From: Daphnia pulex
Lineage: Eukaryota; Arthropoda; Branchiopoda; Diplostraca; Daphniidae
Reading direction: 5' to 3'
Length of the DNA stretch: 64,000 nucleotides
Assembly: GCF_021134715.1 (NCBI RefSeq)
Contig: NC_060019.1
Coordinates: 9,376,001-9,440,000 of the forward strand
This document shows positions 12,198 through 24,900 of the stretch, piece by piece (positions within the stretch are counted from its first letter, which is position 1; the number at the start of each line of letters is the position of its first letter). A program made the position numbers and the translations under genes. Under the pieces are notes generated by a model that saw only the letters and a program-made list of their open reading frames with translations, was not told where the DNA came from and ran no database searches.

Positions 12198-12342
12198 ATA
12201 AAAAAAATATATCGCGCCCTAAATACAAATTTAAATTTTCGCTTTTTCCGATCAATCATCAGATGGCGTTGCTCAAACATTTTTTTGTTTTCGGCTGTAG
12301 AGCTGCTAGACAGCTCTCACGTAATCAGCGTTTAAGAATAAA
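12198..12342 (+). promoter_or_regulatory. Candidate poly(A) region of SLC6 gene / promoter of UBXN7 homologue
   Basis: GATAAA lies at 12198-12203 and AATAAA at 12337-12342. Only 243 bp separate the SLC6 stop from the next start codon, so transcript end and promoter are packed together. A CAGATGGCG motif lies at about 12260-12268. Confidence 0.35.
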
Positions 12343-12376
12343 ATAATCGTAACTTAATCATTTTAATATATTCGCA

Positions 12377-14637
12377 ATGGATTTATCTGACGATTCTTCA
12401 CGAGGTTCATCTTCGAAATCTAGTCGAAGTAAATCTCAAAGTGGGAGTGAAAAAAGTGCCAAGTCTAAAAGTAAATCTTGTGTAGTAACCAGAGAGCAGA
12501 TAGAGCAGTTTTGTGCTGTCACAGGTATAAAATCAAGCTTAATCAGTTTATTCTCCTTGCCATGTGATGTTGAAACTAATGTCTTGTAAAATAGGTAGCA
12601 CAGAAGATGTTGCACGAACCTTGATTGAAGCATGCAGGGGAAATCTGGAGAGAGCTGTTGACATGCATATGGAAGGACTTTCAGAAAATCCACAACCATC
12701 AGGCGCTCAAGAAGAAGAATATGTCCGGGCTCCAATTCCTCAAAAGCAGGAAGTCTTGGTAGAATCTGGATATGAAGGCTATGGATTTGGCTTCAAGGGG
12801 AAAAAGCGAATAGTCAAATCAGTGTTTGATTCCTTCAGAAATTTTGAAGTGGAAACAAGTAATATCTATGCATGTTTCCAATGTTCCAACATAAACATTT
12901 ATCTATTTTACTCATAGAACTGCAAGAATCCAGATTAAGAGAAACCAATGGCTTAGCAACACCAGTTGCCGGAGCTAGTATGTCTGGAAAAAGAACCTTA
13001 GAAGAGCTATTTCGGCCACCTATAGATATGATGTTCAATGGAAACCTTCTCAATGCAAGTTTTTTTTTTAAATCTCTAAAGAGAGGTTTCTAACTCATCA
13101 AACTGTATTTTAATGTTACAGGCAAGAGATACAGGAAAGACAGTGAAAAAGTGGATTATGGTTAACATTCAAAATATATCTGAATTCAGATGCCAATTAT
13201 TAAATCGCGATGTTTGGTCTCAGAAGTCAATCAAAAACCTTGTTCGAGAGAATTTCTTATTCCTCCAGGTAAGATAGCCAGCGCCAATTTATTTCTACCA
13301 TAAACACTCTCTTATTCGTGGTGGTTAGTTAATAACTATTCTCAAAGCTGTTCCTTATCAAAGCAATTCCATGCATAACTTGTGTATTTTATTTCAGTTG
13401 TATATGGACAGCGAAGAGGGTCAGCGATATATGAATTTCTACAAGGTTAACCAATGGCCATATGTTGCCGTTTTGGATCCCAGAACTGGAGAGTTGATGG
13501 TCGAATGGAATTATTCAGAAACTAGTGCCTATGAGACGCTGATTGCTGAATTTTTGGCAACTACTTCATGGGGAGATGAGGAAAAAAGTGCCTGCGCTCC
13601 ATCAGATCCCAAGAAGAGACGAGTGGTAATAAGAATCCTAAAACTTTTTACTGTATTGGTCTCGAGAAGGTTTTCTTTATTGGGTAATAATAATAATTTC
13701 CTCTACTTTTTCTTTTTGAAGGAAACTATTCTGGATGCAAGCGAAGATGATCAGTTACAAGCAGCCATCCGAGCTTCGTTAGCTGCGTCAACAGCCCAAA
13801 ATCAAAAGGCACCTGTATCGGACGACGAGTTTCAAAGCGATGAAGACGAGGACCAACCCACCGAGTGGTTTGACTCTGAATCCGACAGTCGAGCTAGCGA
13901 ACCACGGAAAACAGAACCCGAGCCACCACAACCGGTGGGAAATCGTCTCGAGGCCTCCGGAACAGCAGATGACGACTGGGAAAGGCATTTGGGTCCCGAA
14001 GCAGATCCAATCTCATCAATTGTTTTTCGCTTTCCAGACGGTTCCAAGGAACAAAAAGCACTTCCTTGCACTTCTACTTTGATGGTGAGTAAATGGCGAC
14101 CACCAGAACGTTTTTTTGTGTACATTTTGAAAAACAAACTTTGACAAAAGATTCAAGGATGATGAGCTTTTAACTATCATGTTAAGAAAATACCTGGGCT
14201 AAATCAAAAGCTTTTGGGTTTATTCTATTGCGATAAAACTGTTGTGTCGCTCGTAGCGAATCAGCCTACCGGATCGGATCTTTCAATCAGCATTCTTGAA
14301 CTTCTTCTTTTTTTGAAAACCTTGAAAACATTTCTTTCACATTGTTCGCTAACCTCAAATGCAACAACATTGACGCTTTTATCCCTTTGCAAGCTTGTTA
14401 ACAAAATTTGGCCTTTTTGAAAAAAGACTTTCAAAATCGTTAGTTTATTCAAAATTAAACTCTCTTGAATTATTGCAGGCCGTAGTCAAGTATGCAGCCC
14501 GCAAAGGATTTCCGCGTGATAAATTCGAACTGATGGCCAACTTCCCGAAGCGACTGCTCTTGACAATGGACAGTGAAATGACACTTAAAGATGCTGGTCT
14601 TTTCCCGCACGACACCATATTTGTTCAGGCTAGATAA
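12377..14637 (+). CDS. UBXN7: UBX domain protein 7 homologue (p97/VCP and ubiquitin adaptor)
   Basis: Seven exons: 12377-12524, 12595-12858, 12918-13054, 13122-13268, 13398-13625, 13722-14084 and 14479-14637, giving 481 residues. Domains in order: a Ser/Lys-rich N-terminus (1-35), UBA (about 37-80), UAS thioredoxin-like domain (about 165-300, with KKWIMVNIQN, LNRDVW and DSEEGQRYMNFYK), UIM (DDQLQAAIRASLAAS, about 316-330), an acidic linker, and C-terminal UBX (about 400-481). The order matches UBXN7, which links ubiquitylated substrates and cullin ligases to p97. The UBX loop reads FPKR rather than FPR-R. Exon 3 must end at a GC donor (AAT|GCAAGT), because no GT donor keeps the frame. Intron 5 (96 bp) has no in-frame stop. 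Confidence 0.95.
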
Positions 14638-15689
14638 TAGCTAGACAAAATATGTTTGTCCTGTGTAAAAGAGAAAAGAAACAAGACAGTGCACCAAACT
14701 ACAAAATTACATTCGTGCGCCTCAAGCTCAATTGTCTCATCCTTTTTTGTCTCACCCAGAGCTGTTCCTGTTTCTTCCTTTTTCCTTCCTTTTTAACTTA
14801 ATTTTATTAATGCTCGTCTACCTCGTGTACCCAGGTTGTGTTCGTCACAGGGTCAAGATGGAAGAACACAAATTTAAATCTCAAACCTTATTAATTAAAA
14901 GCGCTTTACATGACCATCAACGTGCGCCCGGAATCGTTCAAATAAATACACTGCATTTTTTTCCCTATTCTTTTCGATTAATGTGCACTCGGTATTATTG
15001 CGTTTTGCTTGTGCTGCCTCATTCAGGTGTCGTCGAGTGGAACGTGCGCGTCTCCAATTTCTCTCTCTCGGTTCCGAATTCCACGCAGTGTGCAACTTTA
15101 GATACAAAGTTAGTCATGCAAGGCGGTTATTATCTCTTGATGGAATAAACGGCCGCGTCCCTCGGCAATGGTTGTAAATTTATTGACTCGCGTCGATTGT
15201 CGGACATTGGCGCTTCGTGGTGGAACAAAACAACCCCCTCTGCTTTATTATAAATGGATGGGAAAAAAAGGAAGCCAGAAACACATTAATAATAGCCGCA
15301 AAAAAGAAATGTGTTGGAAAAAAAAACTTTACTTTCATTCAATCAGGTATATATTATTTTTCCTTATTCCCTTAGGGGGGTGATGGCGGGGACGTTAAAT
15401 CCCTCCCCCATTTCATTCTCGGCGCGGTTCTCTCCAGAAGAGCCCGACAGATGGCTTATTGCGGTTTTCCCAGCGAGCGACCGTTTTTTTTTTTTTGAAA
15501 ATGGCGACAAGAAGTAAAATATTGACGTTTGCTGGTGGTGTGTTCTGCCCGTTCTTAATACCCATTCTTTAGAAAAAAGGTTTTCTGTTTTTTTCCCAGT
15601 CGAGTTTTTATATCTCTTTTAACTTGATTTCAAAACCAGTGGACCAGCGGGCAGGAAGAGCGAGGGAAAAAAGGAGAGAGTTTTCAGTC
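14638..15689. other. UBXN7 3'UTR and gap before FRMD4 promoter
   Basis: No coding exon recognised. AATAAA at 14941-14946 is the likely UBXN7 poly(A) signal. The rest is pyrimidine- and A-rich, with no repeat family that I recognise. Confidence 0.5.
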
Positions 15690-15912
15690 TCGTGAGAGTG
15701 GCCAGTATACCAGGTTGTTGTGTTGTGTGTGTGTGTGTGTCTGCTGTGTACGTCGGCAAGAATCTTAGTGGATGGCAGTTATTCCGTGATCGGAAACGAT
15801 AGTGGACAGTCTCTCTCCCAACTTGCTCTCAGTGCTTGAAATCGATACTTGGCTATTACCATGAACTACTGTGTTTCACCTCATCGTTGATGCAAGCTAC
15901 CCATGACTCAAG
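15684..15912 (+). promoter_or_regulatory. Candidate FRMD4 start site and 5' non-coding exon
   Basis: TTTTCAGTCTCGTG near 15684-15697 contains a TCAGTC initiator. About 220 bases later a donor (CTCAAG|GTATAG) closes a probable 5' exon at 15912. Two small upstream ORFs lie in it: one starts in the ACCATGAAC context near 15860, and one begins MTQ just before the donor and is out of frame with the first FRMD4 coding exons. A GT microsatellite lies at about 15725-15741. Confidence 0.4.
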
Positions 15913-16494
15913 GTATAGTTGTCTCATTCTTTATTCATCTATCACAACCCACGTTCCTCAGGGTTTGAGATTACCATAACCTTGGCTGTGGGCAATGCAA
16001 CAAGTTGACAGTACTTGTCGCTGTCTCACTCTCTTTCATCCATCACTACCTACGTTTTCATGAAGGTGAAACATTATCATATCATTGGCAATCAGAATTC
16101 AACAAGATGACAGTCCCAGTTAAAATGTGGGCTCTCCGGCCAGACAAAGAAAAAAAAAAAAGAACCAGTGACTAAAGTCTGACTAAAGTGCAACATTTTG
16201 AAGCTGACTCATTTTTGGCGCCCAGTAGAGGTCGCGGCTGCGCGATGCTCTAGACGCCAACTGCGCCGGCGCCCATTTGTTATTTCCTCCCCCTTCCTCG
16301 TCCCTATACATCCATCCAGACTCCTAAAAACATGTGTGCTAACCCCAGGGTCGTAGCTTTTTTCTTATTTTCCTTATTTTGCTAATCACAACAAAAGTCG
16401 TGACGAAGACCAGCCACCCCATACACAACTGTGCGTTGCACATGCCCAAACCCTACGATTCTTCCGGTTTTCTTAAATGGATTTCCGAATTCCA

Positions 16495-16590
16495 TTAAAA
16501 AGCCTTCTTTTTCCGGGGTTTCTCTGTAGAGACGAAAGGGGCGAAGACCGTCAAGCCGATCAGCAGCGAGGTAGTAATGAACTTTTGCAT
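16495..16590 (-). CDS. Candidate nested small ORF (31 aa, one hydrophobic segment)
   Basis: The minus-strand frame starts MQKFITTSLLIGLTVFA and ends in a strongly basic tail, TEKPRKKKAF. The layout (short N-terminus, one membrane segment, Lys/Arg-rich tail) resembles small membrane or mitochondrial proteins. Codon choice at third positions is mixed rather than AT-biased, unlike the surrounding intron. No family is recognised, no poly(A) signal was found close downstream, and the frame remains open upstream of this ATG. It may be chance. Confidence 0.25.
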   Translation of the reverse strand: MQKFITTSLLIGLTVFAPFVSTEKPRKKKAF

Positions 16591-17648
16591 TCCACTCGAT
16601 GAGGAGGCGTGACTGAATTGTTTGCGGTGGTCGAGACTGTTGGATGTTATAATAAAACGTATTGAAGGCCAGCCCGAGAGGAAGTGACCGACGTCATTCA
16701 TTCCTAGTCTCTCTTTCTCTCCCCAAGTTTTCCTAGTAGGAAAAAAGGCAGGGCTGGTTGGTTTCGGTATCGTTACGCTTTTCAAGACAAATATCCCATG
16801 TCGGGCAAAGTTCAATGTGTTCCAAAAAGTTTCCTATAAGAATATCTGATTTGCTAGACAAAAAAGGAAACCACTTTCTCAGATGGTTTGGTGGTGGTGG
16901 TGTTGTACAACACAACAGCAACACAATTCCCTCGGCCGTTTCTATCTCTATTCGCATAGTCGCCCAACCCAGAAAACCACAAGAAACTCGCAGTGGAACG
17001 AGCAAAGAACCATTCCCATGCCTCCGCATATAGTCGGTAGTTCTGGCGGTCATCCAACTTTTCTGACTGTGTACGTGTAATATGACTTTTGTGTTAGAAA
17101 GAGCTCACGATTACCTTTCAATTATATCTACACAGTTCTTGAGAGAACAAGAAAAGAAAAAAAAAAACATTCCAATTGTTACTTAACTATTTGTGTATTT
17201 CCCCGGTCGTTAGGGTAACCAAGCACCGCCACCCCCTGCTGCTGCTGCTGCTCAGTTGAATTATGCATCTGGCTTTTTTTTTTAATGCCTTCCTTAATGA
17301 TTATTAATTCCTTCAGTTTTCGAAACGAGTGAATCGTGAACACCGAAAGACATGATAATAACAAGCCGTGCCTAGGCCGTCGGAGCATCTTTTGATATGT
17401 TTGAAGATACGACTCGGTGCTCTATAGATTGTTGTGGTAGGGACGTCTCGCTTGATTGATTGTTTCTAATAAGATGGCAATTGAATTCTGTTCCCTCTTC
17501 TTTTGGGCCAGCATTTCGGCTTCACTGTGATGGATGGACGGTCATTTCTCTCTCTTCAAAGCAAAAGAAAATGCAGTTAAATGTGTTGTTGTGCCTTATG
17601 GGTTGTTTGTGTGTCCCCCCGTAGAGAAGTTATCTTTCGCTTTATGCC

Positions 17649-17670
17649 GTTGTTGTTGTTGTTGTTGTTG
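17649..17670. repeat. GTT microsatellite
   Basis: About seven GTT units in the FRMD4 5' intron. Confidence 0.9.
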
Positions 17671-18970
17671 TACGACGCCCTGTGATGGATTCTAATCAGG
17701 ACGGGAAGCGCCTAGCTGGTCGTGAGAGAGAGCCGAGCAAAATATGGCGGGATAAATGGTGGAAAAACAAAACAAGCCGTTCGTTATATCGCCCCATTGT
17801 TATTTTGCGCTGCTCTCGACCTGTTTCTGCTCAAGCTTTTTTTTTCTTCTTCTTCTTCCTTCTTCTTTCAAACATTTACTACTCAAATTTTTTTAAACTA
17901 AAAGAAAACACCGCGACCCGGCGTGAGAAATGACCTCCAGTCTCTAGCGGATGTGCCGCTTTGTTGATATTTTCGTTGCACCAGTGTGAACAGCCGCCCC
18001 GTCGAATGGACCTGTCGATCTCTCTTTTTCTTTATCTCGGGGGATGGGAATATTATCCACATTTGAAATTATAATTGAATAGGGGAGAGAAAAAAACAAC
18101 AACAACAACAAACGGAAATTAAGATGAAAAGGAATCGCCAACAGTCATCGGCACCAGGAATTTTTGGATGGTTGCCCATCGTCTTTCGGACCCAGTGGGT
18201 GTTTTGAATTATGTGATCGTGATGCAATTTCTCGACCGAAAGCCCAAAAGAAAAAGAAAAAAAAAACCAAATCATGCAAGGAATCGAGAATAAATAATAA
18301 TAATCGTAAATATAGCCCTACACGCATTGCGGCAATTGCTGGCATTTGTTCCACCGTTGGTTGGTTGTGTGTGTTCACTTGTTCATGTTCATTTCGTGCA
18401 ATGGCGCCGCACAGCCCCGGTCATACCCGCACACCACCGCATTCATGTAACTCGGATATATATACAGTACATAGTATACACACACACACCATCGTGATTA
18501 TGCGTGAGTGGCATGTGTGGGTTCACATATAAGCATAGCTTTTTTTTCTTCTCTTCTTTGCCTTTTTTTTTTAATTTCAGCATGTGTGTGAAAATAACCG
18601 TTATCCCGGTCAGACGAATAAATAAAAAGAAAAAGGGGGAATATCCATCCCGAGGGTAAGCACTGCGACGCTTGTCTCATTGGCGGGAGGTTCTTGCGTC
18701 TAGTATGTATGCATGTGTGTGTGTATGTGTGTACTGGTAATAGACGCCTCTGTGGGGGCCACACACCGAGCGGCGCTAAATGTATCATTGTCAGTCCGGG
18801 AGTTGTGACGAACAGTCGCACGTGCCTGTTTATTCCCTTTTTTGTTGTTTTTTCTTTCCGATCGTGTGTGTGTGTGATTGTGTGTGTCGGTGAGTGAGTG
18901 ACTCTTCCCGCCTCTGTGTATTTTGTTGTTGTCATGACGACCCGTCCATAGCGAGTGGAGTTGTCCGGCC

Positions 18971-21900
18971 ATGGGTTCGGATCGTCTCTATAAAGAAATA
19001 GCCAAAAAATTGAAGGTATTATTTTGTTAGTTTGACTGCGCGTCGTGAATGTCAATCACGCCCATTTTCGACCCGTCAGTCATCTGTTAAAAATGTTTTT
19101 CAACTGGTTTTGTGTTGTCGACGTCGAGTTGGAACCTGATACGCTCGGTTTTTTAAAATTCGGATGTGTTCGTGCTCTAACGTGTCAATGTTATTTGATA
19201 AACCGTCGTGACTCGCTTAATCCAATCGACCGAGACAAACTGTTGTTTTTTTTTTCATATTTTTTCGCACTGAACTGTGGACATGATTCTTTTTTAATTG
19301 GCTTCTTTTTTTGATGATTTCATTCCACAGATGAGCGAAGGAAAACGAGTGTTGATCGTGCTGCCCGACGAGCGTCGCCTGGAACTGCTGGTTCAGCCCA
19401 ACTTGCTCTCGTCGGATTTACTCGACTTGGTCACGTCTCAAGTGGCCCTCAAAGAAAAGGAATTCTTCGGACTGGCTTACTTCGATGAAACGTAACGCAT
19501 CAAACTACTTGCATTCTAATTCCATTCTCTGATTTCCTGTCAACAAAATGCGTCATTCGCGGAATGCCACAAAATAAGATGGAATCTTCTCTCTCGGCTC
19601 CGCCCCGCGATGGCCGGAAATCTTATACGTTCCCAGTCTTCGATGAAGCCCAGCACTTTCCGTTGTATGGGCAACGACGACGACGTCGTTAAGCCTCTTT
19701 GCGATGCAGGCGTGAGGCTTCGTAAATATCAAAAAGGTCCGTCGAGAGAGATAGAGAGGAGAAACCTTTTTGGTCAATTTTCTAGGGAATAGAAAAACTC
19801 TTTTATTAAATTTTTATTTTCCTCTCCACGCGCGAGCACAAGACCGAAAAAACAACAAGATAAAAAGGGCAGTGCAGGTGCCTCCAAAATTTTGTCGACG
19901 AGGTTAAAAGTATCGCTCACGGTTTAAGTGGGCAGAGACCCCCTTCTTTCGCCACCCTTCCATTAAACAAGACCAACCGTAGGATTAGTCAGCAACGTGT
20001 CATCAAATTTCGAAACTCGGTCCGTAGTGACGTAGATATTAAAAACGGTGACGAGGGGGAAATTGACGTGTTTTTATATACGGTACGAGTCGTCTTGAAA
20101 ATGAAAAATTAAAAAAAGGGAAGAAAGAAAGAAAAAACCGTGAATCAGACATTTTCCGGCTAAATTACAGGTCGGCAAGTTTACCAAGAAGGAAGAAAAT
20201 GCTTTTCCGTTGTCAAGGGGCCAGTCTTTTCCTTCGTTCCACTTGGGCAAATGAGCACAACGTCAGTGGGGAGGAGGGAAAATAAAAATGATTTTCTAGA
20301 ATTGGGGAACAACGAATAAATAAACACAAAATGGAATAGAAGAATTATGATTGTGGACGAGTCCCCACACGTACACGTTTGGACGATTGCGGCGGCCATA
20401 CGTTCAATCCCGTTGAAAAGTTATAGTATGTGGGTCAATCGGAAGCTCTTCATGACAGTCTATTTGGATCGACACGAATTGTGTGTGCGGCTTTTGTTTA
20501 TTTCCGATCCATTGTTCTCGTTCCCTCCTTTCCTGTGCACTGGTCAGTTAGTTTTCATATGAATAAATCATTTCTGTGTCTGTTTTTTTTTTTATTTCCT
20601 TTTTCTTTTGAATCGCTTTGACGGTCTAGTGGACACTACAGCTGGCTTCAATACGACCGGAGGGTGCTGGACCACGAGTTCCCGAAGAAAAATGCGCTTC
20701 CGTTGTCCGTCCACCATCACCTGCAGCAGTTACAGCCCAACAATAATCACGGCAATAAATGCGCCCTCGTTCTCTACTTCCTCATCAAGTACGTACGCCC
20801 AATTTTTTATGCCACATACGTCAGCGATTTTCAACAGTTTTTTTTATCTCTTTCTCGCTTACACACACACACACACACACACAACCACACGCAAATAACC
20901 GGCTGCTCAATTATAATCGTCTGAAAATGGCTGATTGTTTTCTTTCTTTTTACTTTTTTTTTGTTGTTATCCTCTCTTCTGTGTGTTTGTGTTATCCGCC
21001 AATCAGTGTGTGCATTGTGTGTGAGTGTAAACAATAGTGGGTTGGGTATAGATTATTAACTGGATATGGTTGCGGGACCGTTGAACTTTTGATCTTCGTG
21101 AATTGAGTTGATTCGTTTGACGTTTCTCGTGCCGCTTCACAGATGGCGCCACTAACTCTGTTATTTTTGATTTTCTTTTTTATTTTTATTTTCTCTTTGT
21201 GTTGTGCATCCACAGGTTCTACGTGGAGAGCATCAGCCTCTTGAGGGATAGCCATACGGTGGAACATTTCTACCTCCAGCTGCGCTCGATGGTGTTCAAG
21301 GTAAAAACCCGACGAAAGATGACTTTGGAACGGGCGGACGGACGACGTACAGAGTCGGAGGCGGATAGCCTACGGCTAACCTGTCATTAAAAGACTTTTT
21401 TTTTCTTCGAGTAGTTTTTCTACTTTTCTTTCATTCGTTTTTCTTTAGTTGGTGAAGAAGAAAGAGGAGGAGGAGGAATTTTTACTCGTTGGGAGTCTAG
21501 GGCTATACGTCGGACTGTGATTGTTATGTCCTCGTTCACAGGCGAAAAGGGCGGATAAGGTTGTTTTTTTCTTTTTCGATGGCAGGAAAATGAATAAGAA
21601 AAACGAAAGAAAGAAAACCGACTTGGGGGCTCCTGCCGCAGGAGCTGCTCCGAGTCACTTTTTTCTCGTCAGAATTTATTTAGATATTCATTCTCTATTT
21701 TTTTCCCCCTCTATAGTTTTGTTATTTTTTTTCTCTTTCTATTTGAATTCTTTGAGCTCTCCGAACGAGATCATGCTGCCGCTCTGATTAATGGGCTAAA
21801 TCAACTCCGTCCACCTTTCTATCCTTGGCATTCCCATTTTCTTTAGCCCCTTTTCACTCGTCGTCGTGACGACGACTTTGTGTCTGCGTGTCTTATGTAG

Positions 21901-24900
21901 GATCTTTTTTTATTTTTTTTGTGCAGTTAAAGAGTCGCGCCTTTCATCATTACACCACCCCACCGAGTGAGAGAGAGAGAGAGAGCGCGCCAGCCAGCCA
22001 ACTAAACACAAAGTTATCCACACGAAAAAAAGTGAAATGTGAAACGGCCCAAAAATGGGAGATGTATATATGAAAAAGAAGCTGAGAAAAGGGCTCGGTG
22101 GCGCAATGTGCGTAATGTGATGCGCGTTTTTCTGGTGAGACGAAGAAGAAAAAGTTTCGGGTTACACCTAGACGGCGTCGCCACCGCAAGTTCTCTATTT
22201 ACCCCCAATGAGTAGGAGAGAAAGAAAAAAAAAAGGATTTAATTCTTTTTTTCTTTGAGCGGTTGTGATTTCCCTTTTTTTCCGATTGTTGATTTCGGAA
22301 ATGGTAGGCAGAGCCAACCTCCTTCTTTCTCTCCCCCTTTCTTTACTTTATTTAATTTTTATTTTACAATTATAATGGGTGTTGGTTCGTGACTCACTGG
22401 GAAACCTCAAACACAAGTTTGAGAGAGAGCCGAGCGTGACCGATCATTGATTCTCATCGCTCTCTTTTGGGAACTACTCGCTTGATCGATGGCCATTGGA
22501 ATGTCTCGTACGCATTTTCGCAGCCTGTGGATTCATGAAATGATTATTATTCTTCCCGAATGCCGGAACTCTTTTTCTGATTTCTCTCCCCCCTTTCGTC
22601 TTCTCTTCATTCACCGGCCCTCGCTCATGCATAATACAGTAGAAACTGTCGATTAGTCACTCGAACGCGCTCGTGTGTAAGCCTCTCTCTCCTTTTTCGA
22701 CCGGGCCCCTTTTTTCTCTCTTTCGTAAAAAGAGCCGACACACACAACCAAATCTAAAATACTTTTCCCTTTTTACTTTTTTTTTTTAGAAAACTCATCG
22801 ATTTGTACAGTTAGCTGAGCTCTTGAAGAAGAAGAAAAAGAAAGGGGGAGGACTAGTGGGGGGGGTCAGAGGATGTAGTCGGAAGATAATTTTACTTTCT
22901 GACAGCTTCAAGAGGGGGGCCCCTACCAAAAAACTCTGGACCGTGGCGGCCATTTCTATCTATCGGAATCACGCCTGAAACCTTAAAAATGTTTCTGGAC
23001 ATTAAAATAATTCCCCCGAATTTTAATTTTTTAACCCCTCTGAGAAAAGAAACAAAAAAATCCCCGACGAAACAAATTCGATTTCGGTTCTGTTGCCTTC
23101 AATGATGAAAGAAATTCATGACTCGTAGTTGATTATGAAGTGATTATCCATCATCATTTCATCCACACCCTTCGTCAGGTTGCTCTTGAAAACTGTTGCG
23201 CACACACAAAAAACAAAAGAACAAGTAAAAAAGACTGTGATGGAAGAAGAAGGTAGGGGTTTATTATTACCAGCTGGGGTATGTCAGATTTACTGGATTA
23301 ATTAGAGCGAGAGAAATGAGGGCACCCGGGAGCGCTGCAATTCGTCTGGAATGCGCGCAACTCTCGTGAGTAATCATCATAAAGGAGAGAGAGAAAGAAA
23401 GAAACAAAGGCATGAACAACCATTTCTGAAAGCCAGAAAAAGATTCTTCTACTTGTCGAAATATACGTATATAATGACTGGGGGGACCTGTGGAGGAGCC
23501 AGGGCCAGGGCCAGCCTATGAGGTAAAGAAAAGAAGAAGATGGTGGCTGCTGGAATCCAGTTGGTCAGTGTTTTTCTTTTGTTGGGGTGGATGGATTCTT
23601 ATCCGGAGGGGGTTTCTTCTATCCCCCCACATATATATGTATATACATACGCACACGCACACACACACACACTCACAAAACAAGTTGTGTGCCCTGTCGA
23701 GGCCCAGGCCCCTTGCCACCTTGATCTCCTTGGGTCCTCCGAGACTCCGCCCACCCTAAGAAAGAAAGAAAGAAAAAGAGAGAGAGAGAGGAGAATTTCC
23801 CTTTAAGAAAGAGAGTCTCAAGTTGTTGCTTGTGGCTGAATCACGAGTCAGACGCTACGAAACCATCGTCACTACTGCCAGTGTGTTTCTTCTCGTGTGT
23901 TGTGTGTTTGTGTCTACGAAAACTCTCGAATTTCTGGATTGCTCAGTGGACAAACTTCTTTGAAAAAATACCCGAAACTTTTTCCGGCTTATCAAAAGTG
24001 TTTTTCCCAACTTTGGACCAGAGTGTTATTTTCGTCAATCTGCAGTGCCATTTATTTCCCCTACATTTGTACAATTGGATACATTTTTTTTCCAAAGTTT
24101 TGAAACTCATCAACTTGATATCAAAAAAAGGTTCTTTGAAAAGATTTTATTTTTTCCCTTTTTGGCTTTGTGTTTGTTGATGGATATCCCGCCTCGAGTT
24201 TCATGTTTATTATTTTGACTCAGTCGTACTGGAAGCGCAACTCGGAAAGAATCTTCAGGGTCTGGTGGAGACCCTGACGGCCGTCATTGTCTGGGTCTTC
24301 GTCTTATGCCCACCACGAAGAAGAAGAAGAAGGCAAAAGCGGCGTTTAAGTTTCCGGTTTAGTTTGTCTTCTTCTTCTTGACAATTGTCAAAGTTTGGTC
24401 GTGTCTGCCAGCAAAAGAAATACTCAACCCCCCCCTCACTCTCTCTCTCTCTTACATTGGTTGCATACCTTTGCTGTGTCCTTCGTATTTTTTTTTTTAT
24501 TATTTACTATGGTGGGGTTCTTTTTTTTTTATCTTTGGAAGAAAGAGAGAGACACACACACACAGTGAGAGATACCCTGGACAGAATAAATAAAAAAAAG
24601 AGAGAAAAAAGGGAACCTGGAATAGTTGGCCCCGGCACCGTTATGTCCCTCGCTGAGATAGCAGCCAGAGAAAAGAGATTCTAGAGTATAATTTGTTCAG
24701 ACTTTTTTGGCCTTAGGGAGAGGAGGTGTTTCCAAAAAAGGGGGAGGAAGAAGAAGAAGACGGCGCCAGCTCTCTGCTGCATACCTGTTGTTGCCTAGCA
24801 ACACCATATGTGCGCATCCCTGGGATCGCCACACACGGGAGAAGATGGATATCTCGCCCCCTTACTTCAAAAGTCAAACCTCCCCGAGTTTTTTTCTTTT

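Larger units (their letters stand above)
15913..18970. other. Presumed FRMD4 5' intron, mostly without features
   Basis: Non-coding apart from a candidate minus-strand small ORF at 16495-16590. It contains GTT (17649-17670) and CA/GT microsatellites. Parts near 16200-16290 and 18780-18970 are relatively GC-rich and could hold an alternative promoter close to the 18971 start. Confidence 0.4.
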
